A stretch of DNA of 64,000 nt from Mikania micrantha (GCA_009363875.1 CM018695.1:44883935-44947934), one strand, 5' to 3'. Counted from the first letter of the stretch, positions 9,457 through 19,469 are shown. Numbers and translations are program-made. The notes: generated from the letters alone by a model not told the origin.

Positions 9457-10520
9457 TGAATATTGAAAAACCAAAAACATTTAAAACAAATTCAAAAATC
9501 CAAAAACAATTGAAAAAGTTAAAATTGAGATGGTCTTTCTTTGAAAAATTGACACATTAATCTATCATGATATATGCAAGCTGAACACACAAGAAAATTA
9601 TGATATGATGTACTGATAGGCCAACTCTACAAACTAATATACATGTTGTGATAACTTAGAAAGTCTGATTTGTGGAATCCATTTTATAAAACCATTTAGG
9701 TAAGAAATAGTTTTTGACTCAAATCAAGCATACTTAAAGAAAAACAAAAACAAGCTGGTATTAAGCTTGAAGAAAAAGAAAAGCAAGCTGGTATTAAGCT
9801 TGAAGAAAAAGAAAAGGAAGCTGGTATTGAGCTTGAAGAAAAATAAATGCAAGCTGGTATTAAGCTTGAAGAAAAATAAATGCAAGCTGGTATTAAGCTT
9901 GAGAAATACTTGAACAAATGAAGTTCGATTCCATACACGTGCCATATTGCTGGGACGAACCTAGCTGAAGCCGTCCATTTGGATAGAACAAGAAAAATAC
10001 AAAAAGATAATAAATTTGAAATCTTATTGAATTTATGATGACTGGTATTAAGTTATGTAGAAATGAGTTATAAACTGATTTTGATCTTTAATGGTGAAAT
10101 GAAATGGGAAACTCAATCAGAAAACATGAGTAATCATAAAGTTTGTTTGGTAGTCGTGTATTGTATGGTTTAAGATTGGACAAGTATATCAATAATTGTA
10201 TCATAAGATAAATGTGTCTAAGGTGAAACATTCAATGAAGCTAATGTGATGTGATTAGATGCATGTGTTACTTTATCAGTAGACTTCTCACAAAAACATG
10301 TGCTTATTTGTCTTTAGTTACTAGTTGTACAGTTGTAATTGTTGTTTCAGAAAAATACAAAAAGATTTTCTATTTTCAATTTTAGTTTAGATGATCATTT
10401 GTAAGTTCGGATGTCTGTCACATCTGAATCCTAAACCAACCAGACATATCTTCATAATTGTCACAATTTTGATGTTCAAAATGTAAAATCTGAAAAAGTT
10501 TGTGTTTTGGGTGTTAAAAT
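9457..10520 (+). other. C1 spacer between pol and promoter block
   Basis: There is no gene. The stretch is A/T-rich and contains the 33-bp repeat (9751-9915). A block with TGCCATATTGCTGGGACG and GAAGCC(G/A)TCCATTTGG is nearly identical in C2 (31645-31700), which is notable for non-coding sequence. Both copies also keep a run of A-rich text with AAAAATACAAAAAGAT. Confidence 0.6.
9751..9915 (+). repeat. Five 33-bp repeats (11-codon unit) in C1
   Basis: Units start at 9751, 9784, 9817, 9850 and 9883, an exact 33-bp period. Read on the plus strand they encode QAGIKLEEKEK repeats with TAA in two units. C2 has four units spaced 33, 36 and 33 bp, all multiples of three. Each unit also holds AAGCT-7 nt-AGCTT, a small stem-loop. 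The minus-strand reading frames here are low-complexity shadows. Confidence 0.85.
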
Positions 10521-10524
10521 TTCC

Positions 10525-10766
10525 CATTCGCACGAATGAGGTGTGAGCTTAATTCATTCGGCCGAATGACCTCATTCTGCGAATGAGTCATTCGACCGAA
10601 TCAAATCAGACAAAGTAAGTCTCATTCGGCGAATGAGTTGTGTCGAATGTCTCTTTCGACATTCACATTCGGCGAATGAGTAGTGACGAATGTCTCATTC
10701 GTCAATCACATTCGGCGAATGTGTTTGAATTTCATCCGACCTTTCGCTTGTCTCATTCGGCGAATG
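10525..10766 (+). repeat. C1 palindrome array A, before the internal TATA box
   Basis: About eight near-palindromes of the form CATTCG-N-CGAATG or CATTCGGCCGAATG occur, for example at 10556, 10623, 10667, 10709 and 10754-10766. Spacing is irregular. The last copy ends 8 nt before the TATA box. The same word is dense in the LTR promoter of this element (15095-15264). Confidence 0.85.
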
Positions 10767-10774
10767 AGCAAGGC

Positions 10775-10782
10775 TATTTATA
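10775..10782 (+). promoter_or_regulatory. C1 internal TATA box for the extra ORF
   Basis: TATTTATA is followed by CAGTC and another CGGCCGAATG. C2 has TATTTAAC with CAGTCC at 32487. The palindrome ends 8 nt upstream here and 9 nt upstream in C2; in the three LTR promoters of this family the same gap is 9 nt. An internal promoter is inferred from this shared layout. Confidence 0.55.
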
Positions 10783-10935
10783 CAGTCTGTCGGCCGAATG
10801 AAACTCATTCGACCAAATATCCTCTTTCGCCTAAACTGTGTGTGACTTTCGCCCGAACCTCACTCTTTCTCATTCGATCCTCTTTCTAGTGTTTGATCTT
10901 CACCCAGCCTCTGATAATCTTGTTCTATATCATTT

Positions 10936-10945
10936 CAGGTACTTG
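10936..10945 (+). promoter_or_regulatory. C1 donor-like site in the leader of the extra ORF
   Basis: TATATCATTTCAG/GTACTTGG reads as a pyrimidine-rich CAG joined to GTA. C2 has TTCTTCTCAG/GTATATGG at 32645. It could act as donor, acceptor or both. Taken as donor, the intron would run 10939-11419 (481 nt). Confidence 0.4.
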
Positions 10946-10998
10946 GGGAACGAATATCATCAATTTCCAACCATGAAATCATCGAAATCAGATCATAT

Positions 10999-11017
10999 CT
11001 TAGGGTTTTAGGGTTTC
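10999..11017 (+). promoter_or_regulatory. Telo-box pair in the C1 leader
   Basis: CTTAGGGTTTTAGGGTTTC holds two copies of the telo-box word (AAACCCTAA on the other strand). C2 keeps it at 32707-32726. Telo-boxes are known leader or promoter elements of plant translation-related genes. Confidence 0.45.
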
Positions 11018-11165
11018 TTGATTCGCCCTTAAAATAAATGGTCAAAAAGGACTTAAACCGAACTTGGGCATGTTTTAAACTTGTTAATCGGCTGTTTCTG
11101 AACATGGATATATGAGTTTTATTGACTGATTTGAATTTTTGATAATCAAGGGTTTAAATTTCAAA

Positions 11166-11320
11166 TTCAGCCGAATGACGCCATTCGGCGAATGTCTCAT
11201 TCGGCGAATGAAACTCATTCGGCGAATGAAACTCATTCGACGAATGACTCATTCTTTCACTGTCATTCGGCGAATGTGTTCTATTCGCCAAATAGAGTTC
11301 ATTCGGAGAATGACTCATTT
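11166..11320 (+). repeat. C1 palindrome array B, inside the putative leader intron
   Basis: Six or more CATTCG-N-CGAATG units occur, including copies about 16 bp apart around 11180-11240. In C2 the same place has become a regular 48-bp minisatellite (32924-33116). Confidence 0.8.
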
Positions 11321-11410
11321 GACGAATTAGTCAGAATTGTTTCTAAGTTCTGATTTTTATCTGATTTCAACATTTTAAGTTATGTGAACTGTTCTAACAT
11401 GTCTTTATAT

Positions 11411-11419
11411 GATTTTCAG
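11411..11419 (+). promoter_or_regulatory. C1 acceptor-like site before the extra ORF
   Basis: A T-rich stretch ends in TTTTCAG at 11419, and the ATG follows after one base (11421). C2 has TTGTGCAG followed by one base and ATG at 33250. The matching position in two diverged copies suggests a real 3' splice site. Confidence 0.5.
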
Positions 11420-11420
11420 A

Positions 11421-14400
11421 ATGGCTGGATTCAAATCTGTGACGAAGAACAACATCTGCGCGCACTTAGATCTTGACACTCCGAACACCAAGCACTACAC
11501 TGAGATTATTACTTTTCTCAGGTGTTCGAGGATATTCACTGCCATCTCCACTTTACATGTGCCGTATCGTTCACATCAGCAAGATTTCTGGGATTCAGCT
11601 GATATAGATTGTGAGGCTGAACCTCCATTGATCAGGGGGAAAGTGCTTGGACATGATGTGGTTATCTCAGCAGAACACATCAGGAGAGTCTGTGGCTTTC
11701 AGGATTCTCCGGATCAGCCCTATCTGTTAGACTGGTACTTGGTCCGTGGATGCTTTATGAGATGCAAGTATGAGGGAGATCTTGGAGCTGGAATTCTCAA
11801 GAAAGCATATATGTCTCCTCAGTTCAAGTATCTTGCACATGTACTGATTCACTGTCTAGGATCCAGGAGAAGTGGATTTGATGATATGAGAGAGACTATT
11901 CAGTGTGCTTTTGTTGCCTTGGTGCTGAACAGACCATTCAACTTCTCTGAGATGGTCTTCACTCACATGAAGGAGAATGTTACACTGAAGGGAGACAAGA
12001 AGTTTTTGATGTACCCGAGATTTCTGCAGCAATTGATCGATGCTCAGTTACCTGATCTGCCGAAGATCAATGCCGATATTATCAAGCTGGAACATATGAA
12101 TGACTTAACCCTCAACAGGGTGATGTCATACAGAGGCAAAGAGAGGAAGCCTGCTTCTAGATCTTTATTTGGTCATCTCTCTAAGCCATATTACAGAGCT
12201 CCTGCTGGTCGTAGATGGAGACACGATGAGTCCGACTCAGATGTTGAGGATATTGTTGTTCCAGATGATGGTGGAGATGATGAGGGTGGAGATGATGATG
12301 TTAAAGGTGTGATTGGTGCTGGTGATGCAGGTGCAGGTGCAAGTGATGCTGGTGGTGCAGGTGTGAGCACTGTGGTCATGAGCACAGTTGATGAGACTTC
12401 TGTTGCACAGGTTGAGACTATTGATGTTACTGCTGGTGCTGCAGTCAGTACCTCTAGAGCTGCAGATGAAGAGGAGGTTGATATTGATTCATTGATGGAG
12501 ATGGATTTCTTGACTACTACTACCTCCACAGTGATTACTCCTCTTGATACTCCAGTCTCTCAATCTGCATAAGGTGAAGATGAGTCAGAGGACTCAAGTG
12601 AAGATGAGGGTGAGGCTGGTGCTGGTGAGGATGACAGTTCTGATTCTGAAGAGACTCATGATGATGAGTTTGAGAAAGTGATGGAAGGAGGAAAGATGGA
12701 GATGAGAAAGAGAAGGAGGAGTGAAGAAGAGATGGAGGAGATTACTGATCCCTTTTTTATTCCAGAGTTTGATTTATCTCCTTCACCCCGATCCTCTGCA
12801 CCTGTTACTGTTGATGTGTCTCCTGCAGCTTCTCAGCCTACATCTTCTAGAGCCGGGAGAGGAAAGAGATCAAGGTTCTCTTTTCAGAGGAGGTCAGAAC
12901 TGACAACAGCTGCTACAACTACTGTTACATCAGTAGCAGCTATTTCAGTTTCTTCACTGACCAGGTCAAGGGCAACTCATGTTCATGCCACTACTGCCCC
13001 TCTGACCACCTCTGTGTCTCAAGTCCCTATTTTTACTGATGCATCTGCTGGTCCCTCCATCTCACGGGCTGATATGTCTTTACCTACTGTTTCAGTGTTT
13101 GATCAGTTGAGCACACTGAACAGTATGGTACTTCGATTGATGGAGAGGAGCCTAGAGCAGGAGAAGAAGAACAAAGAGCAGGAGTTAGTTATTGCCCAGC
13201 TCACCAAGAGGGTAGAAGAGCAGGATACTCCGCTTCTTCAGGCTGCTGATCAGAGGGCTAATATCCGTGCTCGTTCTGCTCAACAGGAGCAGCAGCTGCT
13301 GACGTATATTGACGAACACCATCAGTTGGCATTAACTGTCACTGATTTCAGAGATCGGATACTATCCTTGGAAACTGAGAATGCTAGACTAGCAAATCAG
13401 ATTGATAGTCTCAAGGATAGTACTCCCAGGATTGAAGGCTCTGCTGCTCGTTCCGATGAATCAGACAAGGAGGAAGATGAAGAAGAATAAGAAGAGTCTG
13501 AGGAGGAACAGGTGGATTATGAAGACTTAGACAAAGATGATGAGTCTGGTGATGAGGATAAGGACGGATCTGGGAGTGGGCCTTCTGATTCATCTAGCAC
13601 TGGTGATGATGATGACGATGATGATCAAGCCCCTTCTACATCGGAGATCCGGTCCAAGAAGGCTAATGATAAGAAGAAACATGCTCCTCCTCCTTCGTCT
13701 CCCTCAAAGACAGCTGAACCTGAAGCAACTGAGGAAGTAGAAGCTGTGCCTGTGAGACGTCAGCTGGACGAGACTCTCACTATGATTCTAGACGCTCAAG
13801 GCATTATACAGCACTCAGTTAACTACGACAAGGAGGAGGGAGAGATCATTCACCGCCTTACTAAGGAACAAATAGCTGAGCTATTCAGGTTAAATCCTGA
13901 TGAGGTTATCACTGACGATATCTCTGTTCCTGTTTTTGATGAGCCTGATCCAAAACCTTTTGATGACATTGATGAGGTTATTCTAGAGGATATTAAAGAT
14001 GAGGAGTATCCAAAGTATACATCGGCTGAGGATGAGCTGCCTACATTTACTGACCAGTTTGATCAAGCCATAGAGGATCTTCTGGTCAGATACCTAGAAG
14101 AACAAGTGGAAGCAAGCAAGTCTGAAGCCGACGATCAGAAGAAAAGAAAAGAAGAGTGGATGGCCTATTGGGAGGTCCTGAAGAAACAGAGTACTGAGAA
14201 GATGCCAGCCACTCACAAGAAGGTTTACAGGACCAAAGGCTATAAGGCTGGAGGTCAAATTCTTAGCTGGGCATACTTCCACAACCTTGGATGTTATGCA
14301 GTGAAAAGAGAGAGAGGAATAGATTACTTCAAGCATCCCCATGACTTTAAGACGTTGCCAGGCTTTGAAGTGAATCAATTAGCACGTCTAAAGATGCTAT

Positions 14401-14909
14401 ACAGTGAAGATTCGGGGATGTCTGCTTGGTTCTCTCGACAGATCCAGTACGAGTGCCGAAAGCGGTGGGTGAACTTCCAACCTCAATAGCCTGAACGTTA
14501 CTATCTTCCAGAGATTGATGGAGACACCCGAAAACATAAAGTTATCCTGAAGTGGCTTCCTCCTAAAGTCTTGAAGAAGATTCCTTTACGGAAGATGCGT
14601 CAAGATTTTATGGAAGGCTTCCGATGGTGGTATTATGACAGTCGTACTGGAGAAGCAGTGATTCTTCTATGCAAGGAGAAGAAACGGGAGACTGTGAGGA
14701 TTTTTGAGCCTATGTGGTTGACTAACTTGTCCCACAAAGATGTTATAGCACTGTATCATCATCAGATTTTCTTCGACGTACAGGATATGGAACAGGCACT
14801 TCAGTTCATGAAAGTGATTCGAATCTGCATATGCTTAAAGGTTCATGCTGGAGCTGACTGGAAAGCGATTTCCGAGAAATATTTTAAGAAAGACACTTCC
14901 AAGAGCTGA
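11421..14909 (+). pseudogene. C1 extra (positional env-like) ORF, 1,162 codons with three stop codons
   Basis: I start at ATG 11421 (MAGFKS), which matches MAGYKS of C2; an in-frame ATG at 11409 lies in the acceptor tract. The frame is continuous to TGA at 14907-14909, broken only by stops at codons 384 (12570), 690 (13488) and 1023 (14487). C2 has Ser, Glu and Gln codons there. Residues 1-260 form a globular domain with ISAEHIRRVCGF and YPRFLQQ, like plant retrotransposon-linked domains of unknown function. Asp/Glu-rich stretches and a Ser/Thr-rich part with basic RKRRR and RGKRSR follow. Residues 560-670 look like a coiled coil, and 928-1160 form a second conserved domain (KAGGQILSWAYFH to KAISEKYFKK). 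I see no signal peptide or membrane segment, so envelope function is doubtful. Confidence 0.85.
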
Positions 14910-14918
14910 ACTAGGTCC

Positions 14919-14929
14919 AAGGGGGAGTT
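14919..14929 (+). promoter_or_regulatory. C1 3' polypurine tract
   Basis: AAGGGGGAGTT lies between the stop of the extra ORF and the TG opening the LTR. C2 (36788) and C4 (47133) have the same GGTCCAAGGGGGAGT context. Confidence 0.85.
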
Positions 14930-15566
14930 TGTAGATGCACTTAATGTCCCTAGTTCAATTTTGTATTATTCATCATGTAAAGTTCAAGTTATATTAATGG
15001 AAGTTGTCTTTCTATATTCTTCTTAATGTTTATGTTTTAGTTATTTGATTATTTGATTGGTTGATTTGGTTTATTATCAAGTGAGTATGAGTATTACTCA
15101 TTCGGGCGAATGACTCTATCGAATGAAGTCATTCGCCGAATGAGAATAGAGTATGTCTATAGTCAGCGAATGAGCCATTCGCCGAATGACTCATTCGACT
15201 GAATTACCTATTCGACATAGTCATTCGCCGAATGAGTTGTTTCGGCCTCTCATTCGGCCGAATGTCTACTGCCTATATATACAAGTTCAAAATCATTTCA
15301 ACCCTAACTTCTGAGAACCCTCATTCTTCCCTGTGCGCTCCAGTGTCAAACCCCTGAAGATTTGAGTGTTTCTTGCTGTCCAAGTTCGATTCATTGCTCG
15401 TGGTGTTCGATTCTCACTCAAACGTTCATCTCTTATCTTCGAATCACCACGGTTGCTGTTGGTTTCGATTGGAAAACCCTGGAATAGGATTCCGCACTAT
15501 TCCAGAGGCTGTAGAGCAGATTTCTATTGATTTCGTGCTGTTTCCGAGATCATCCTTGGTCCTACA
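14930..15566 (+). repeat. C1 3' LTR (about 637 bp)
   Basis: It starts TGTAGATGCA and ends GGTCCTACA, matching both ends of the C2 (36799-37446) and C4 (47144-47721) LTRs. It holds a palindrome array (15095-15264), TATATATA at 15274 and a conserved GGAAAACCCTGGAATAGGAT near 15470. Sequence after 15566 is gypsy LTR, which fixes the boundary. Confidence 0.88.
15095..15281 (+). promoter_or_regulatory. C1 LTR promoter: palindrome array plus TATA box
   Basis: CATTCGCCGAATG and CATTCGGCCGAATG words fill 15095-15264. The last (15251-15264) is 9 nt before TATATATA (15274-15281). C2 (37131-37144 and 37154) and C4 (47407-47420 and 47430) have the same 9-nt gap. Confidence 0.7.
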
Positions 15567-17620
15567 CAAATCGAAATACGATACGAGCGTCGGATTCGCA
15601 AAGGTGACGATCTTTACGAATACGTACGTAAGTAACGCATTTCGACGAGATAATTAAATAATATTAACGATATTAAATTAATAAATAGAAATTAAAAACA
15701 CTTATTAAGAATCACAACCTAAATTAAATCCGAATAAATTGTTTATTTAAATGGAATATTTAGCAAAAATAAATCGAAAACTGTTTTACGAAACAACTTT
15801 ATTTGAAATCGTTTTATGAAACAACATTAGTTAAAATCATTTTATTATTGTCACGAAACATAATTATTTAAACGTGTTATATTTTAAATATGATTTACGG
15901 GAGAGAACCGAACATTTTATAAGTTTTATCGCGATAAAGACGAGACCGAAAGCGGGGGAAACGGGATAGACATAAGTGGTGGAGACTCCACCATCTTCCT
16001 CATTTTTACATCTTTCTTTCTCTCTCTAGACCAAGAAAACGCCCCATCTCTCTCTCTAACTTCTCACTACGATATCTAGCTCGTTTTTCAACGGAATCAC
16101 GAGATCTTGGTGCCAAAACGACCGCGTGATCGAGGAGAACAAGAACCCACGAAGAAATCTCGAGTTTGGCCAACAAATCCAGGTAAATCTAAGTTTTTAC
16201 TTTCGGTTTTAGTTGCAAATCCAGAATCTTATAAATATAGATGTTATAACCGGTACAAACCCTAAGAAAACTACAGGTTCGCGACATAGGAGCATGGGTG
16301 CCGAACCTCACGTAGTCTGGGTAGGTCGGGGGAACCCTTAGGGTGGCCGGCCGAACCATGCACAGTCTCACGAACCCTCTGCGCCACTCCTGAGTCCCGA
16401 ACCCTTTTGCCAGACGAACCCTAGCTCCAGCCGAACCTACGAGCTAGCTGGGCCGAACCCTGGGTCAACCCATGGCCGAACCTTTGATGGCCAAGCATAA
16501 TCTAGCCGAACCATTAAAAAGGCGGCGAACCTTACAATTAGCAAACCATTGAGCCGAACCGGCATGTGTATGAGAGACGAACCCCATGCAAACGAACCAT
16601 ATAGACGAACCCTAGACCAGAAAACTCACGAACCATACAGCCTTAAGCCGAATCATCTCATGGTCACGAACCTTATGCTTTCAGTCGAACCTTTCGGGGC
16701 AGAACTATTCCAGCAACGAACCCATGGGGCGAGCGAACCTAGGCGCACCTAACCTAGCCGAACCCTAGAAGTGGGCGAACCTAACGGGCTGGACACGAAC
16801 CTTGGGCCGGTTTGAGCTTCATTAACCGAACCTAGGATATGCTATGGGCCGAACCTATGTAAAGGTTCGCTGCTTGATAGGATAATCAGAATTAGGTGAA
16901 CCTTATGGCTATAAAGCGAATATGGGCCGGACCTTCCCTCTTTGTAGACCGGACCTAAAGGGTGTCGGGTAATAGATTCGCTGAAAAAGGCTAACGAAAA
17001 TCTAATTATCTCTAAACCTAAGTGCTAGAATAAGTGGAGGAGTAAGATGATCTCTAAACATATATGAAATTATGCATGCGTGGGCTATGGTAATTATCAC
17101 CTTTTCTATATTAGGGATAAGGGTTGTAATTCGATGATTTACATAAATTGGAAATTTAGTGATATCCTAAACTAAAATAAAGCTTCACAACTTAGGTTAA
17201 AATGGTTAACCAAAGGGAAATACTTGCATGCATGAGTAAATGGGGGGATCATCATCAGTCTTTATTTTAATTATGAAATGCAATGATGGAATTATGAATA
17301 ATTAATATTCGAAAAGAATGCGTTAAGTGTGATGGTCTTCAAAACACTAAATATTATGTCATAAGTTAATTTAGAAGAAATACGCGAAGTCACTAAACAT
17401 TTAAGGTTTTAGAGAGGACACTTAACTGAAATGAAAATGCATGTGCTTATAAACATTAAAAACATATACAGGTCATTGAGTTGTTTTGGTTCCTCATACG
17501 TGAGCGCGCATACTACGAAACACCGAATCTAAGGACTCAGGTGAGTTCTCATAACCTCCCTTTCTTTTAAATTGTTTTGTTTTAAAAATCGGAGGTGAAA
17601 CATGTATACCAATTTAGATA
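15567..17620 (+). mobile_element. G0: Ty3/gypsy LTR fragment
   Basis: This is non-coding. It is recognised by blocks shared with the G1 and G2 LTRs: ATACG-rich text near 15580-15640, the CTCTCTCTC leader (15995-16065), ATCTAGCTCGTTT near 16074 (as in G1), the line TGCCAAAACGACCG (as in G2) and the donor-like CAGGTGAGTTC at 17538. Its left end is cut by C1 and its right end fades near 17620 where C3-type sequence begins. Direction follows the shared blocks. Confidence 0.75.
16276..16960 (+). repeat. CGAACC word array in G0
   Basis: More than 30 copies of CGAACC, usually CCGAACC(C/T), are dispersed over about 690 bp. The spacing is irregular and the text between copies is unrelated. Short reading frames here are by-products of the words. 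Confidence 0.75.
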
Positions 17621-17689
17621 ACACAAGGATGATACCTGTTTATCAATATGATATTCACATTATAGAATTATTAGTTTTGAGAATGAAAA

Positions 17690-18060
17690 TCAAAGAAGTT
17701 CGAGTTTGAGTGATTTTAGTTGCTATTTTCGAGTGCTCAATATCCTTCTCAAACTCAAATTTAGCATTCTCCAGTTCATTTTTCGAATTTAATTGACGTT
17801 CTCGAATTCATTTTAGCATTTTTAGAATTCATTCTTGAGTTCTCGAGTTCATTAATAGGTTCTCGAGTATTTAGAACCATTCTCGAGTTCAAATAAGCAT
17901 TTTCGAATTTGAATACAGATTCTCGAAATCATCTCCCTTTACTCGAATTTAAAAAAAAAAACAAATTCTCGAGTTTCTTTTCTTTTCTCAAATATCGTGT
18001 CCTTTCTCGAGGACTTGATTCGAGAACCCTTCATCTTCTACGAACAAACTCGAAACCCGT
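17690..18060 (-). repeat. CTCGAG word array in C3
   Basis: The words TTCTCGAGTTC, TTCGAATTT and TTCTCGAAATC recur about every 25-35 bp, each centred on the palindromes CTCGAG or TTCGAA. It occupies the same relative place as array B of C1 and C2, after pol and after a donor-like AAG/GTATGTTT (minus strand, near 18232). Confidence 0.65.
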
Positions 18061-19451
18061 TCCCATAGAATCTTAGCCATTTTTCAAATCAATTTTAAAG
18101 TGATTTCAACCAGAAATTTATCATGATCCAAATTTATCCCTTAATTTCAACACTTAATTTTGATTTACACATTTAAAATCACTACCATTAAACTCTGATT
18201 GAATTTTTCTCTTTCTCATTTATCATGCAAACATACCTTAACAAACAATCAAATGTAGTAATGATTGAAAAGACAATGAACAGTGATCAACAAATTCCAA
18301 CTCGAAAACGTGATAGCAAATGCTGCAACTCGAAGGCACAAAACACTTGGTTCAAACAACTCGAAAACAGGTGTGTGAAAGTCGAGAATGTGAGAGAGAG
18401 AGAAATATTTTCATCACCAAGACTTAATTAACCCTATTTAAATCTTTCAACTGTTTACCTCCCAAGCCCATTTACCATCAGCCGGCCCATAAATTTAAAG
18501 AATTGATTTTCAACTAATAATAAGTGATCAACTCAGACTAACTTAAATTGTTTTTGGGATCAAATCGTTTTCAAGTCAGTTAAGATTTCCTTTTAATACT
18601 AACCCTTTTGAACTAAATATCATGATTGCCAGTATATTTTATCCATCTAAGCCCAGTCTCAAGACCCTTTCTTAGCTTTTCTATTTGTGCGTGTTTATCA
18701 TGTTTTGGTACCTTAAGTGTGTTACGAGCAAATCACACTAAATCCTAGATACCTATGGTGCATTTTATCAAGCCAAGAAATTCCTACTTCAAATTCAACA
18801 TGCATTTGATTTTGATTGTAAGTCTGAGAGTTTGGAGAGAGAAATCAAGAATGGACCGTAGGTTTTAATATACAAGGCTTAACATACAGTGGGGTTCAGG
18901 TTTTGGACTCTTGAGGGTCTCTTTTAACATGCTCTTTGCATGACTGTGCTCTGAGGCATCTTTTATTTGTGTAAACAGATCCAGTTTTCGTGGCACATAC
19001 TCATGTATGCAAGTAACATCTCAGGGCTCCGCGTAAACAGAACAAAGAGAGCTATACTTCTCAGGTCTCTACAGAAGCTAAACAGAGAGAAGACATCCAT
19101 GAGCACTGCATATTTTTATATACAGACGTAGAGAACTTTCAGAGAAAGTGCTCGATTTTCGACATACTTTCAAAATCTCATGCATATCAAACGTGTCATA
19201 AGATATCTAAGACAGTCAAATAGGTAATGCACTCTTCTAAGTAGTGATACTTCAACAACGTAACACACAGTTTCTTTAATTTAGCACAAGACAAATCAAC
19301 TAGTTCAGTCAAGAGAGCCTACCAGCATATAATTTCAATTTTAGTTCATTCAGCAATAGCATTTTTCTGGAATTTTTAAACTGACCCTTTATCACGAAAG
19401 TTTATATCATTTCCCAACACATCCCATGTTTAGACTTAATTTCTTTTGCAT
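18061..19451 (-). other. C3 spacer after pol
   Basis: I see no gene. The stretch is A/T-rich. On the minus strand a TTTAAATAG near 18432-18440, followed by a CTCTCTCTC leader near 18400, could be a promoter corresponding to the internal promoter of C1. The short plus-strand reading frame at 18225-18431 has no recognisable features. Confidence 0.4.
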
Positions 19452-19469
19452 ATTTCTCCCCCCTAAATT
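19452..19469 (-). promoter_or_regulatory. C3 polypurine tract after pol
   Basis: On the minus strand AAATTTAGGGGGGAGAAA lies about 95 nt after the pol stop, as in C1 and C2. Confidence 0.6.

Larger units (their letters stand above)
7021..15566 (+). mobile_element. C1: Ty1/copia element with an extra ORF after pol, 3' part
   Basis: The element begins mid-integrase because G1 interrupts it at 7020; its left half lies outside the window. Order is integrase, RT, RNase H, internal polypurine tract, 2 kb spacer, extra ORF, second polypurine tract and 3' LTR. The YVDD active site and integrase-before-RT order identify Ty1/copia. A large ORF after pol resembles the SIRE/Maximus plan of plant copia elements, but I cannot fix the lineage. 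C2 is a close relative over the whole length and C4 a relative of its end. C1 lies in the gypsy LTR fragment G0. Confidence 0.88.

Noticed and set aside
9696..9945. Minus-strand frames rich in Phe, Ser and Leu (also 31521-31751)
   Set aside because: They are the antisense of the 33-bp repeats. The sense frame is the one whose unit length is kept in multiples of three.
10999..11017. Interstitial telomeric repeat
   Set aside because: Only two TTAGGG-type units occur, conserved in place between two elements, which fits a telo-box motif and not telomere-derived DNA.
10525..11320. Regular palindromic repeats resembling a CRISPR array
   Set aside because: Plant nuclear context, no uniform spacers, repeat of only 13-15 bp, and no cas genes. 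The words are part of a retrotransposon promoter region.
12191..12529. Minus-strand Ser/Pro-rich frame of 112 codons
   Set aside because: It is the antisense shadow of the acidic and Ser/Thr-rich part of the extra ORF.
11421..14909. Calling the extra ORF a true envelope gene
   Set aside because: Only its position is env-like. I found no signal peptide, fusion peptide or transmembrane segment in any of the copies.
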